Source: Pelagibius litoralis (GTDB taxonomy: Bacteria > Pseudomonadota > Alphaproteobacteria > Kiloniellales > Kiloniellaceae). Taken from it: a stretch of 64,000 nt of DNA. Each line of letters opens with the position of its first letter. Position 1 is the first letter of the stretch. Location of the stretch: the NCBI RefSeq assembly GCF_011683915.1, contig NZ_JAAQPH010000002.1, positions 62,001 through 126,000 on the forward strand. Direction: 5' to 3'. The translations under genes were made by a program, and so were the position numbers. A model generated the notes under the pieces. The model was not told where the DNA came from. It did not search any database and saw nothing but the letters and a program-made list of their open reading frames with translations. Shown piece by piece: positions 17,501 to 26,950 of this stretch.

Positions 17501-17594
17501 GTCCGGGCCTGTTTTCTTCGGTTTCAATATCCGGCAAAGGCGGCGGCAGCTTTTGGCACCGCCGCCCCGTCCGGGCTACGGAGTTTGCGAGGCC

Positions 17595-20528
17595 TTAGGC
17601 ACTGCTGATCATGAAATCATCGGATGACAGGTCATCCTTGTTGACGCCGATCAGTCGGATCTCGTCTCCGCCATCTTCGTCCAGGGTGATAACCGCATCG
17701 TCGCCATCGTCCTCGGCAGCATCCAGGACGTCGTCGAAGTCAGCGATGGAGAAGCCGTCAAGCCTGATGAGGTCGTCGCCCGGCTCGAAGTCGTTGATGG
17801 TGTCGACACCGCTTCCGCTCTCGAACACGAAGACATCGTCATCGCGTCCGCCCTCCAGCGTGTCGTCACCTTCGCCCCCCTCCAGAGTGTCGTCCCCGCG
17901 GCCGCCGACTATGTCGTCGTCACCTTCGCCGCCGGCTATGAGGTCGTCGTCCCGGCCGCCGTCTATAACGTCGTCGTCGTCACCACCATCTATGGTGTCG
18001 TCGCCACGACCGCCTTCGATAGTGTCTTCGCCACTGCCGCCACTGATCAGGTCTTCGTCGCGGCCGCCGTCGATGGAGTCATCCCCGGAAGCGCCGATGA
18101 TAGTGTCTTCGCCGCGCCCGCCCTCGATCGTGTCGGCACCGGTGCCGCCGTCGACGAGGTCGTCATCGCGCCCGCCGTCGATCTCATCGTCCCCGCTGCC
18201 ACCCATCAGCGTATCGTCGCCCCGCTCACCCGATAACGTATCGTGGCCGGCGGTGCCTTCGATCAGGTCGGCGCTACGAGTGCCGTCCTCCTCTATCCCG
18301 TCCGGGCGGGCGTCGAGGCTCAGGCGGCCGAGGATGGGCTCGTGGTCGCTGCCGGTTTCGGTACCGTTGCGGGCGCCGTCGTCAAAGTCCACATTCACAT
18401 GAACAATGTCGAATTCGATATCTTCCGTCAGGTTTTCCGTCACCAGGAAATGGTCGAGAACCTGGGAGTTTCCCTCGAAAATGAAGGTATAAACCTCATC
18501 GTCCTCCAACTCCTCGATCTGGTCGAAGAGTACCTGGTTGCCGTCGGCTTCACCGGTCAGGATCGGTTGGGGCGAGGCAAACTGGAAATCGTTGAGGTCG
18601 CCAAGCACGATCACCTTGGCATCGGGATCGTCCGCCTTCAGGCCGTCGACATGGTCGTTGATGGCCTGGGCCTGGGCCTCGCGTTCATCGGCACCGGCGT
18701 TGATGAAGGGTTGGATCGCGCCGTAGACCGGCGTCGATCCGAACTTGGAGGAGAAGTGGTTGTTGATAAGGGTGATCTCGTTACCCTCGAAATCGAAGCG
18801 CGCCTGGAGCGGGATGCGGCTGCCCGCGAAGGCGTCCAGTTCAAGCGCCTCCACCGAGCCGTCGACCAGTTCCACCCGGTCGGGGTTGTAGAGGTAGGCG
18901 ACGCGGATGTTGCCGCCCGGTGCCCCGCCCTGGGTGCCGTCGACCGGCGCGACGTCGAAGAACGCGTAGGTCGGCCCCCCGGCCAGGGCTATGGCATCGA
19001 CAAGCTGCTGCAGGGTCTGGCTGGCATCGGTGGTGCCATCGTTGGTGATGCCGTTGTTGTCCTGAATCTCCTGCAGGGCGATGATGTCGGGCCCGCCGAG
19101 GTTGTTGGCGATCTGCTGGCCCAGGATTGCCATCTGGGCTGCATCGCCGCCGCTACCGTCCAGGTTCAGCACGTTGTAGCTGGCGACGGTGAGTTGGTTT
19201 TCCGTACCCGCCAGTGCGGAGGTCTCGGCGGTCAGGCCACCGTCGGTGACGACAACAGGCCCGGTCGGGCGGACCTCGTAGTTGCCGAAATTGTAACCCA
19301 GTACGCCGGTGACATCGCCGAGGCCGTCACCAACGTCGGCGCCAAGGCCGGAACTGGTCTGGATCTGAATGCGTTCGGGATTGATATCGTTTTCTTCCAG
19401 ATCGATCCCGCCGCGCGGGTTCAACCCTTCGGGGCCGACATTGTCGCCGCCGTCGGCGACCACCCAGGTCTCTCCGAAACGGCTGGTTGCCGAGGTCGCG
19501 ACCGCATCGGGTACGGTCACCAGCATGCCCTCCAGGCTTTCGAAGTAGTCCAGCCCGTCGGTGGTCGGATCGAAGGAGCCGAAGGCGTCGTCTTCTACGA
19601 CCTGCTGTGGCGGAACACGCCCGCCGGCCCCGAGGATCGTCGAGGCGGGCAGGGCATTGCCGCTGCTTTCAATCGTGACGCTGGGATTACCGGCAATCTG
19701 GGTTGTCGTCAGATTGGTCGCCGCGCCGCCGGGCAGGTCTTCCTCCACAAGGCCGGTGACCTCCACCGCATCGCCGACAGCGACTGTCTCGCCCGAGGAA
19801 ATGAAGATGGCGTCGGAGGTTGCGATGTCGCCGTCGCCGTCCGGGTCTTGGATGAAAAAGCCATTGCCGGCCAAGGCGGTGACGATGCCCGTCGTGACGA
19901 CCAACTGGCCATTGAATACAGAGGTATGTCCCGCACCTTGAATCTGCATGATTGTCGCGGGCACGGCGGGGAGCAGTTCGACTTGGATGTTGCTGGCGCC
20001 GGGTGTGTTGCGAGCCTCTCCAGGGACTGCCGCCGAGGGATCGGCGGGGCTGGTGAATTCATTGTTGACCCAATCCGCCGCGGTGTCGCTGTCGGTGCCG
20101 TCGGGAATGCGTGAGGCGCCGTCGACGTCCGACCCGAGCACGCTTGCCGAATAGGTCTGATCGCCGCCGCCGCCGTCGGTCACCGCCACAGAGTCGACAA
20201 CCGACGCCCAGGGTGGGCTGTCGAGGGTGCCGTCGTTGTTGGTGTCGACATCGTCGCCCTCGCTACCGGTGAAGTCTTCCACCAACAGCGCCGTTACCGT
20301 TCCGTTCTCGAATTCATTGTTGAGAAATCCGGTGGTCCAGAAGCCGTTGGCGTCCGTGGTGCCGAGTTGGATCGCGGTGTCGATGGTGCCGGCCCCGCTG
20401 CCGTCCCCCTCGATCTGGATCAGCCAGAGGTTCGAGTAGTCCGTATCGGGGTCCCCAAAGATCTCGACGAATTCGTTGGTATCGGTGCCATCGTGATTGA
20501 AGACAAATTCGTTTATGACCGCCGGCAT
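17595..20528 (-). CDS. RTX extracellular nuclease/phosphatase, type I secretion substrate
   Basis: A 977-residue very acidic protein without a signal peptide. The N-terminal 140 residues resemble a lamin-tail domain (VINEFVFNHDGTDTNEFVEI). A beta domain with NGFFIQDPDGDGD follows. Then comes an endonuclease/exonuclease/phosphatase domain at about 455-750, with LTVASYNVLNLD, IIALQEIQDN, LINNHFSSKFG, VIVLGDLNDFQ and GSDHEPILGRL, which carry the metal-binding and catalytic Glu, His, Asp and Asn residues. About fifteen GGxGxDxx calcium-binding repeats fill about 765-905. The last 70 residues form an acidic type I signal ending SSDDFMISSA. The family includes ExeM/NucH-type extracellular DNases. 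It probably degrades external DNA or releases phosphate. The exporter genes follow on the same strand. Confidence 0.9.
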   Translation of the reverse strand: MPAVINEFVFNHDGTDTNEFVEIFGDPDTDYSNLWLIQIEGDGSGAGTIDTAIQLGTTDANGFWTTGFLNNEFENGTVTALLVEDFTGSEGDDVDTNNDGTLDSPPWASVVDSVAVTDGGGGDQTYSASVLGSDVDGASRIPDGTDSDTAADWVNNEFTSPADPSAAVPGEARNTPGASNIQVELLPAVPATIMQIQGAGHTSVFNGQLVVTTGIVTALAGNGFFIQDPDGDGDIATSDAIFISSGETVAVGDAVEVTGLVEEDLPGGAATNLTTTQIAGNPSVTIESSGNALPASTILGAGGRVPPQQVVEDDAFGSFDPTTDGLDYFESLEGMLVTVPDAVATSATSRFGETWVVADGGDNVGPEGLNPRGGIDLEENDINPERIQIQTSSGLGADVGDGLGDVTGVLGYNFGNYEVRPTGPVVVTDGGLTAETSALAGTENQLTVASYNVLNLDGSGGDAAQMAILGQQIANNLGGPDIIALQEIQDNNGITNDGTTDASQTLQQLVDAIALAGGPTYAFFDVAPVDGTQGGAPGGNIRVAYLYNPDRVELVDGSVEALELDAFAGSRIPLQARFDFEGNEITLINNHFSSKFGSTPVYGAIQPFINAGADEREAQAQAINDHVDGLKADDPDAKVIVLGDLNDFQFASPQPILTGEADGNQVLFDQIEELEDDEVYTFIFEGNSQVLDHFLVTENLTEDIEFDIVHVNVDFDDGARNGTETGSDHEPILGRLSLDARPDGIEEDGTRSADLIEGTAGHDTLSGERGDDTLMGGSGDDEIDGGRDDDLVDGGTGADTIEGGRGEDTIIGASGDDSIDGGRDEDLISGGSGEDTIEGGRGDDTIDGGDDDDVIDGGRDDDLIAGGEGDDDIVGGRGDDTLEGGEGDDTLEGGRDDDVFVFESGSGVDTINDFEPGDDLIRLDGFSIADFDDVLDAAEDDGDDAVITLDEDGGDEIRLIGVNKDDLSSDDFMISSA

Positions 20529-20904
20529 GGTGGATCCCCCTTCGATTGGTGTTTACGGAATGGTTTCGCATCGCAAGCAGCCGCCTGCCGGCCAGATCGG
20601 CGGGCGGCGGTGAGCGCTCTCGCAAAGGTCGAGTTTTTCAAAACAGACTACGCCTCTGGACCTTCGTTGAGGCCGCTGGGACTTTGTCCCTGAGACGGCC
20701 CCCGCGAAGGTGTCGGAGAGCCGTGAACGTCGCGTGACACAAAATGAAAGTTTTTCTTACCCAGCCATAGGTTGCATTGAATTCCGGCGTCATGGCTTGT
20801 GTCAGAACTATGGCTGATTTTCAGAGTGAGGATGAGAAACGGCGCGGGGTGATTTGCATCTCAAAGGAGATGTGCCAACCGCACCCGTCACCGAAAGGGT
20901 TGGT
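20529..20904. other. 376-base intergenic region upstream of the RTX nuclease gene
   Basis: No gene is supported. The region should contain the nuclease promoter on the minus strand; I see no clear -35/-10 pair and no sigma-54 site. The only structure seen is a nested palindrome at 20671-20700: GGCCG...GGGAC-TTT-GTCCC...CGGCC. Confidence 0.4.
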
Positions 20905-21627
20905 TTACGAGCCCGAAGACTTCGCACCGCGATAGGGTGCGCGTGTTGCGTTGTAGAGGCGGGCGAGACGGTTTGGCGGGAGGCCGAGATAGTACAGCGC
21001 ATGAATGAGCAGCCAGCCGGCGACGATTTGCAGCGGCGAGCGTCCCTCGAATCGTCGTGACGAGGTCATCACCGCCGGCTCGGCGATGCAGATTGTCTTG
21101 CCGTATCGCTCCATACGGCGGCAGAGGTCGTAGTCTTCCATCAGGGCAATCGGTCTTATGCCGCCCAAGGCATTGTAGGCGCTACGCCTGACGAAGATCG
21201 CCGAATCTCCGTAGTAGAGACCGAAGCGGCGGAAGCGGGCATAGAAGCGCGTCAGCCAACGGTCGAAGGGGCGGCCGCCGTCGAAGACGATGCGAAAGTT
21301 GCCGCCGATCATTTCCGGATCTCCTAAAGCCTGGCGAAGGGCTTTGAGGGCGCCATCGCCCGGCTTGCTGTCGGCGTGGAGAAATAACAGTACGTCGCCT
21401 TCGGCCACTTCGGCACCAAGCGCCAGTTGCTGGCCGCGGCCCCGGGCGCCGCGGATGGCTCTGGCGCCGGCCTTCAGGGCGCAGTCGAGGGTGCCGTCGC
21501 GACTGCCGCCGTCGATCACCAGGATATCGCTGCCCGGGTCCTGCGCGCGCAGCTCTTTCACCAGCCCGGCGATACGCCCGGCCTCGTTCAGGGTCGGAAT
21601 GACAATCGAGAGTTTCACTGGTGTCAC
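20905..21627 (-). CDS. family 2 glycosyltransferase, TIGR04283-like
   Basis: A 240-residue GT-A glycosyltransferase. Motifs seen are SIVIPTLNEAGRIAGLV at the N-terminus, DILVIDGGSRDGT, GRGQQLALGAEVAEGDVLLF with the metal-binding LHADS, and an acceptor-side IALMEDYDLCRRM. This pattern fits the TIGR04283 group, which databases connect with arsenosugar synthesis in some bacteria. I chose the GTG at 21627 because it overlaps the stop of the ferritin-like gene as GTGA. The frame stays open upstream only because it overlaps that gene. Membrane-associated action on a soluble or lipid acceptor is possible; the substrate is not evident. It is the last gene of a coupled three-gene operon. Confidence 0.88.
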   Translation of the reverse strand: MTPVKLSIVIPTLNEAGRIAGLVKELRAQDPGSDILVIDGGSRDGTLDCALKAGARAIRGARGRGQQLALGAEVAEGDVLLFLHADSKPGDGALKALRQALGDPEMIGGNFRIVFDGGRPFDRWLTRFYARFRRFGLYYGDSAIFVRRSAYNALGGIRPIALMEDYDLCRRMERYGKTICIAEPAVMTSSRRFEGRSPLQIVAGWLLIHALYYLGLPPNRLARLYNATRAPYRGAKSSGS

Positions 21628-22394
21628 TCCAACCCGGCCTGCATTTTTCGGTCCATGCCATCGAAGAGACCAAGCGCCCTGAGGTGAGTCTGCCAGTGAG
21701 CCCAGCGGTGGCGTGCCCAGCGCTGCGCCCAGAGACGGAGGGGAACCCCTCGGACCCCGGGAAACGGCGCGGCGAGCGGCAGGCGTTCCATGCAGTCGAA
21801 CCAAAGACCGCGGAGCCAGATGTAGATCCGTTGACGCTCTGCCGGGGTCAATTGCGGCAGCGCTGCGGGAAGGTAGCGCTGCCCAAAGGCGACATGGCGC
21901 GCCTCATCGCGGGCAATCGCCCGTGACAGTGCGGCAAAGCGCGGGCAGGTGGTGAAGCGCCGCGCCGTCTCCTGAAAAGCCAGGGCCTCGCCTTCGATGA
22001 TGACATGCAGAGCCAGCAGAACGGCCTCCGGCGGACCCTGCCAGGCGGCGATACGCTCGGCCGCCGGGGTCAGCAGCCCCTGACTTCCAGGCCAGGCGCT
22101 CCGGCCTTGGAGAAAGCGGCGGTAAAGCGCGGCATGACGCTGTTCTTCTTCGGCCTGTAGGGCCAGGCAATCGCGGGCCGAGGCCAGAGGAACCTGACGG
22201 CTGAGGTTGCGGCAGGCCTGCGCCGTCACCTCCTCACCCAGAAGGAACTGACCGGCCAGGATTACAGCCAGCCGGTCGTCGGGCGCTTCCGGCCAATCGG
22301 CGATCGCCTGCCATGACGATACAGGCGGCCGCCTTGCCGCCTGATGGCCCTTCTCCAGCAAATCCCGAAGGTCGCCGTCCAGTCTGTCGGTCAT
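21624..22394 (-). CDS. ferritin-like putative diiron protein
   Basis: A 256-residue helical protein. It has the pairs expected for a four-helix diiron site: GEEVTAQ in the first helices, EEEQRH (E-x-x-H), IIEGEALAF, and ARDEARHVAFG (D-E-x-x-H). These fit the ferritin-like/ribonucleotide-reductase-like superfamily, whose members include oxygenases and oxidases. The precise reaction is unknown. Its ATG overlaps the stop of the DUF3047 gene (ATGA, 22391-22394) and its stop overlaps the GTG of the glycosyltransferase gene, so the three are translationally coupled. An oxidative or hydroxylation step in making a glycosylated metabolite is one reading of this context. Confidence 0.75.
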   Translation of the reverse strand: MTDRLDGDLRDLLEKGHQAARRPPVSSWQAIADWPEAPDDRLAVILAGQFLLGEEVTAQACRNLSRQVPLASARDCLALQAEEEQRHAALYRRFLQGRSAWPGSQGLLTPAAERIAAWQGPPEAVLLALHVIIEGEALAFQETARRFTTCPRFAALSRAIARDEARHVAFGQRYLPAALPQLTPAERQRIYIWLRGLWFDCMERLPLAAPFPGVRGVPLRLWAQRWARHRWAHWQTHLRALGLFDGMDRKMQAGLE

Positions 22395-23128
22395 GGCCGC
22401 AATGCGGTTTGCCGACGCGGCAGGCCGCTCTCGCTTACCCGCTGTTCCCAGTGCAGGGCCTGCAGTCGGGCCGAAGACATGCCGCCAAGGTCGTCGGTAT
22501 CGGCTGATATGGCGAGGTACAGCCGATCCGGCGGCGCCTCGCCGAAAGCCCGGCGATAGTCGGCGGCAAAATCGATGCTCTCGTCATACCAGGTACCGGC
22601 TTGCGCTTCGGTCCCGCGCAGAATGATCAGCCGCCCCTCATCGAAGTGAGGATGGCGGATGACGGTACCGCGCTCGCTCGTGCCGCCCCATACATAGGTC
22701 ATCACCCGTCCGATGGCGGGATAGCCGAAGACGCCGCCGAGGCGGTCAAGGAGCGAGCGTTGCGCGGCGGGCGGCGGGAACCATAGATGGACCGCCAAGG
22801 GCCGGTCGTCCCGGCCGACGCGGTCCTGGGGGGAGGGTGCGATGGCCTTGTCGACCCGCCAGCGCCAGTTCAGCCGTTTCGCCGACACCCCCGTGAATTC
22901 GGTATAGAGAAATGCCACCGCATCCTGCGCCTCTATGCGCAGCTCGTCCTCCGCCAGGGCCGTGAAGGCGGCCGGCGTCTTCTCCGGCAGGGTGAGGAGC
23001 CGCCAATCGGCGAAGCGGTTTCCCGTTTCCGCTGCTGCACTGAGGCCGGGCAGGGTGAGCAGGAAGAGGGCCAGGGCGGCGGACCTGCCCGGCAGACGAC
23101 GGCGGCGGAGAGCTTGGAAAAGACCCAT
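22391..23128 (-). CDS. secreted DUF3047 protein
   Basis: A 245-residue protein with a basic N-terminus (ALRRRRLPGRS) and a signal peptide (AALALFLLTLPGLSAAA). The mature part fits DUF3047: LNWRWRVDKAIAP, then RPLAVHLWFP, YVWGGTSERGTVIRHPHF and YLAISADTDDLGG, a lectin-like all-beta fold by appearance. The function of this family is unknown. It is the first gene of the coupled operon with a ferritin-like protein and a glycosyltransferase. The start at 23128 has no strong Shine-Dalgarno site nearby. Confidence 0.82.
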   Translation of the reverse strand: MGLFQALRRRRLPGRSAALALFLLTLPGLSAAAETGNRFADWRLLTLPEKTPAAFTALAEDELRIEAQDAVAFLYTEFTGVSAKRLNWRWRVDKAIAPSPQDRVGRDDRPLAVHLWFPPPAAQRSLLDRLGGVFGYPAIGRVMTYVWGGTSERGTVIRHPHFDEGRLIILRGTEAQAGTWYDESIDFAADYRRAFGEAPPDRLYLAISADTDDLGGMSSARLQALHWEQRVSESGLPRRQTALRP

Positions 23129-23410
23129 GGGGGCTCCGAAAACGGGGTGATCCTTGCCAGAAACCTGTGCCTCCGTGGCCGCCGGGGCAATTCACTTCGT
23201 CATCAATTGCGCTTGATTGGGGGAAGACCGCGCCCGGTGGGGGATTTTGCTTTGCCGCTTGTGCCGGTGTTTCAGCGGGGCCTGTGTTTCAAATGTATCA
23301 TCTGTGAGATTTCCCACAGGGGCTGCCTGCAATGAAGGCGTAGGCAGTGTGGCTCGGTCGTCCTGGCCGTGCGCCGCGCATGAGAAATACAAATGGGGAG
23401 ATATATAATA

Positions 23411-24760
23411 ATGATGACTCACGTCGATGCGCGTGGGGAGCCGGTCAGTGGCGCCTCGGAGACGGCCATTACCCTTTACGAAAAGGCGCTGGCGCAGCTT
23501 CAGTGCTATCAGGGCGATCCGGTCGCCACCATAGAAGCGGCAATCGAGGACAGCCCGGAATTCGTCATGGCGCACTGTCTGCGCGCCTACCTCTTTGCGC
23601 TGGCAACGGAGGTCGAAGCCATGGCAGAGGCCCGGGCAAGCTTCGACGCCGCCAGCGGTCTGACCACATCCGCCCGTGAAAGACGCCATCTGGCGGCGAT
23701 CAAACAGTTCCTGGCCGGCAGTTGGGAGGGCGCCATTTCAGCCCTGGAAGATGTCCTGATCGACTCGCCGCGCGACGCCCTGGCGCTGCAGGTGGTTCAC
23801 CTCAGCGACTTCTACACCGGGGATGCCCGCAGTCTGCGCGATCATGTTGCCCGGGTGCTGCCGGAATGGTCGGCGGACGACCCTGGTTACCATGCGCTGC
23901 TCGCCATGTACGCATTCGGCTTGGAGGAGTGCGGCGATTACGCCCGCGCCGAGGACATGGGCCGCCGGGCCATCGATCTGAACCCGCACGACGCCTGGGC
24001 CCAGCACGCGGTCGCCCACGTCATGGAGATGCAGGGCCGCCAGGACGACGGTATAAAATGGATGGCCGGGCGGGAGCGCTATTGGGCCGAGGACAACTTC
24101 TTTGCCATCCACAACTGGTGGCATCTGGCGCTCTTTCACCTGGACCTCGATCAGACGGACCGCGTTCTGTCGCTCTACGACGGCCCGCTTCGCAAAGACC
24201 GTTCCCAGGTGATGCTGGATCTGCTCGACGCCTCGGCCTTGCTCTGGCGTCTGCATTTGCGCGATGTCGACGTGGGCGAGCGGTGGATGGAGCTGGCGGA
24301 CTGCTGGGAGCCTTTGGCCGGTGACGGGTTTTATGCCTTCAACGATGCCCACGCCATGATGGCCTTCATGGCCGCGGGGCGGGATGAGGCCGCCGATGCG
24401 GTTCTGGCCGCGCAGCAGCGCGCGATGGCCGGCAACGCCAGCAATGCCATGATGACAAACCAGATCGGCCATCCGGTCTGCAATGCGCTGCGCGCCTTCG
24501 GGCGGGGCGATTATGCCACCTGTGTGGATCTGCTGCGGCCCCTGCGCAGCCGCCTGAATCGTTTCGGCGGCAGCCATGCCCAGCGCGACATCTTCGACCT
24601 TACCTTGCTGGAGGCGGCGAAGCGGGCGGGCCAACTGGCCCTGGTGCGCGAATTGGCCAACGAGCGGGTGGAACTGAAACCCAGCAGCCCTCTCAATCAG
24701 CGCTATCGCGAAGACGCGGCGCGCCGCCTGGCGGAGATTTCAGGGGCCGCGATGTTCTGA
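23411..24760 (+). CDS. TTC38-like tetratricopeptide repeat protein
   Basis: A 449-residue helical protein built of TPR-like pairs. The segment YARAEDMGRRAIDLNPHDAW followed by AQHAVAHVMEMQGR matches the conserved core of the TTC38 family, and HNWWHLALFHLDL follows as in that family. Most members have no known enzymatic function. No signal peptide is present, so it is cytoplasmic. I chose the ATG at 23411, preceded by GGGGAG about 11 bases upstream; an ATG at 23393 would add six residues. It is a single gene between divergent and convergent neighbours. Confidence 0.82.
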   Translation: MMTHVDARGEPVSGASETAITLYEKALAQLQCYQGDPVATIEAAIEDSPEFVMAHCLRAYLFALATEVEAMAEARASFDAASGLTTSARERRHLAAIKQFLAGSWEGAISALEDVLIDSPRDALALQVVHLSDFYTGDARSLRDHVARVLPEWSADDPGYHALLAMYAFGLEECGDYARAEDMGRRAIDLNPHDAWAQHAVAHVMEMQGRQDDGIKWMAGRERYWAEDNFFAIHNWWHLALFHLDLDQTDRVLSLYDGPLRKDRSQVMLDLLDASALLWRLHLRDVDVGERWMELADCWEPLAGDGFYAFNDAHAMMAFMAAGRDEAADAVLAAQQRAMAGNASNAMMTNQIGHPVCNALRAFGRGDYATCVDLLRPLRSRLNRFGGSHAQRDIFDLTLLEAAKRAGQLALVRELANERVELKPSSPLNQRYREDAARRLAEISGAAMF

Positions 24761-24794
24761 ATCCGGGCTGTGCGGCGTCTCCGCCGGCGACCGT

Positions 24795-25796
24795 TCAGCT
24801 CGCCCGCGACGTCAAGCGCCGCGCCAGGGGTAGAATCAGGTAGGTGACCAGCGGGATGAGCGCGAAGCCGAGGATCAGGCCGACGATCCCGTCAAGACTG
24901 GCCTTCGCGAGCCATTCCACGAAGCCCGCTGCCGTGGCCGCCATCTGCGCGGCGGCCACGGCAGTGGCGTGGATGGCATGACCCAGCATACCCCAGCCCA
25001 GCACCTCAAGCCCGTGGACCACGATGGAACCGCCGACCCAGAGCATGGCCGCCGTGCCGATGGCCGCAATCAGCGTCATGAAGCGCGGCATACCCTTCAC
25101 AATGCTGCGGCCCAGCGCGCGGGTCAGTTCAAAGCGCCCGACCTGGCTTATCTTCAGTCCTATGTCGTCGGCCTTCACCAGGATCGCGACGCTGCCATAA
25201 ACAAGAGCGGTGATTCCCACCGCGACCATGGCCAGCACCACGCCCTTGATCCAGAGGCTGTCGGCCTCGATCTCCGCCAGCGCAATGGTCATGATTTCAG
25301 CCGAGAGGATGAAGTCGGTTTTGATGGCGCCGGCCACGCGTTCACGCTCCAGGTGCGCGGCATCCAGCGTCGCCGGCTCGGGCCCGTGATCTTCATGCGG
25401 TACGAAAATGTGCAGCACCTTCTCCGCGCCCTCGAAGCAGAGATAGCAGCCGCCCAGCATCAAAAGCGGGGTGAGCAGCCAGGGCGCAAAGGCATTGAGG
25501 ATCATCGCCGCGGGCAGCAGGATGACCAGCTTGTTGAAGATTGAACCCCGGGCGATCTTCAGGACAATGGGAAGCTCACGCGCCGCCGGCAGGCCGTGAA
25601 CGTATTTCGGCGTTACCGCGGCATCGTCGATGACGACACCCGCGGCCTTGGTTCCCGCCTTGGCGGCATCGTCGACGACCGATCCGGCAACTTTCGCGCT
25701 GACCTTTGCCGCCTGGCTGGCAACGTCGTCCACCTGTGCCGCCGCGGCCCTGGCCAGCGCCGCAACATCGTCGAGAAGGGCCAGAAGTCCGCTCAT
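24795..25796 (-). CDS. DUF808 inner-membrane protein
   Basis: A 333-residue membrane protein of the DUF808 (YedI) family. The N-terminal helix MSGLLALLDDVAALARAAAA and the segment TPKYVHGLPAARELPI are family hallmarks, followed by KLVILLPAAMILN, CYLCFEGAEKVLH and about six further hydrophobic helices. Its function is not known; a transport role has been suggested for the family on the basis of topology. It stands alone on the minus strand, convergent with the TPR gene 34 bases away. Confidence 0.88.
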   Translation of the reverse strand: MSGLLALLDDVAALARAAAAQVDDVASQAAKVSAKVAGSVVDDAAKAGTKAAGVVIDDAAVTPKYVHGLPAARELPIVLKIARGSIFNKLVILLPAAMILNAFAPWLLTPLLMLGGCYLCFEGAEKVLHIFVPHEDHGPEPATLDAAHLERERVAGAIKTDFILSAEIMTIALAEIEADSLWIKGVVLAMVAVGITALVYGSVAILVKADDIGLKISQVGRFELTRALGRSIVKGMPRFMTLIAAIGTAAMLWVGGSIVVHGLEVLGWGMLGHAIHATAVAAAQMAATAAGFVEWLAKASLDGIVGLILGFALIPLVTYLILPLARRLTSRAS

Positions 25797-25898
25797 GGCC
25801 AGCTTTTCCTCAGACCGTTTGACAGATGAAACACAAGATAGACCGGCGCGGGAACGACCGGATCGCCGTCTTCTTGGTATCTTTGGTCCGGGGTGAGG

Positions 25899-26678
25899 TC
25901 AACCGTTGTTGGACGGCGTTGCGTAAGCGGCGATCAGATCGCGCCAGAATTTCTTTTCCAGCGCCCTGGGCAGGTCGGCGGGGTCGCGCACGGTCATCAG
26001 GAAGGCGCCCGGACCGCCGATCACGTTCTGCTTGAAGTAGGCGGGCAGGTCGCGGCGGCCGCCGAAGACCACGCCATTGATGGTCGCACCCTGGCGGATT
26101 GCCGCGTCGCGCTGCAGGCTGGGGTCGAAACCGGCGTTGTCCACCCCGTTGCTGAGGATGTTGATGACCGCCCGGCGCCCCTGGAAAGGTGCGTCGATGG
26201 CCAGCCTGCTTGCGGCGCCCACCGCCTGGGCGATATCGGTCATGCCGCCACCTGAGGACGCTGTGTCGCTTTGGACGGCCTGCGGCCCCTGGTGATTGCT
26301 ATCGTAGTGGGAACGGTCGATACGCGGCGCCGCGCGCAGTTGGGCGGCGACCTGCGCGGCATCCTCAGGGCTGGCGATGACGGTCCAGGGCACGACGATG
26401 CGCAGCTGGCCGTCGCTCGACCAGGTAAAGGCCATAAAGCCGATGCGTTGCATCAGACCCTCGCCGATCAGCGAGAGGAAATCCTGGTCGGTTACCCCGC
26501 GGGCGAGGCCGGTGTACTGCAGCCACTCGTCATGCCGGGTGATCGAGTCGGAGACATCGACGGCAGTAATAAGGTTGAAGTCGGTGGCAAGCGGGCGAGC
26601 CGCATTGTCCGCGGCGGCGGGATGAATTGCCGCGGTGATATTCAGAAATAGGACAGCAGTCAGTATTCTGAACAGCAT
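25899..26678 (-). CDS. secreted DUF1194 von Willebrand A-like protein
   Basis: A 259-residue protein with signal peptide MLFRILTAVLFLNITAAIHP to AAAD. The mature part is a VWA-like domain of the DUF1194 family. The metal site motif D-x-S-x-S is seen as AVDVSDSIT, and the later Thr/Asp residues appear in SGGGMTDIAQAV and INILSNGVDNAG. Members are exported proteins of unknown function, widespread in alphaproteobacteria. No partner gene is adjacent. Bases 26679-26950 upstream are AT-richer and probably carry its promoter. Confidence 0.85.
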   Translation of the reverse strand: MLFRILTAVLFLNITAAIHPAAADNAARPLATDFNLITAVDVSDSITRHDEWLQYTGLARGVTDQDFLSLIGEGLMQRIGFMAFTWSSDGQLRIVVPWTVIASPEDAAQVAAQLRAAPRIDRSHYDSNHQGPQAVQSDTASSGGGMTDIAQAVGAASRLAIDAPFQGRRAVINILSNGVDNAGFDPSLQRDAAIRQGATINGVVFGGRRDLPAYFKQNVIGGPGAFLMTVRDPADLPRALEKKFWRDLIAAYATPSNNG

Positions 26679-26950
26679 TGCTTCTGCTCCTCAGTTCAAA
26701 TTTCAGCACGCAAGACGGAAAAAACTGGTTAATTCGCTATGCGGTGGTCTTGCGCTTTACTGTTTTCTGCGGCTGTGACCCGCAATATGCCGGGTCTTTT
26801 GAGTATTGAATTATTTGTTCAGCCGGCCTTTACAGGGCCGGGCGACTGGATATCCGGCTGACGAGCACCAGTGCAATATGCGCTTACTGCATTTCCGCAA
26901 GGTGTCGCCTTGGCCGCCTTATTGTTTCATTTGTTCCCGGATGTCGCCGG

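Noticed and set aside
18243-20114. A 623-codon plus-strand open frame
   Set aside because: It is antisense to the RTX nuclease, whose domains and repeats are unmistakable; the low stop frequency follows from GC-rich, Asp/Gly-rich codons.
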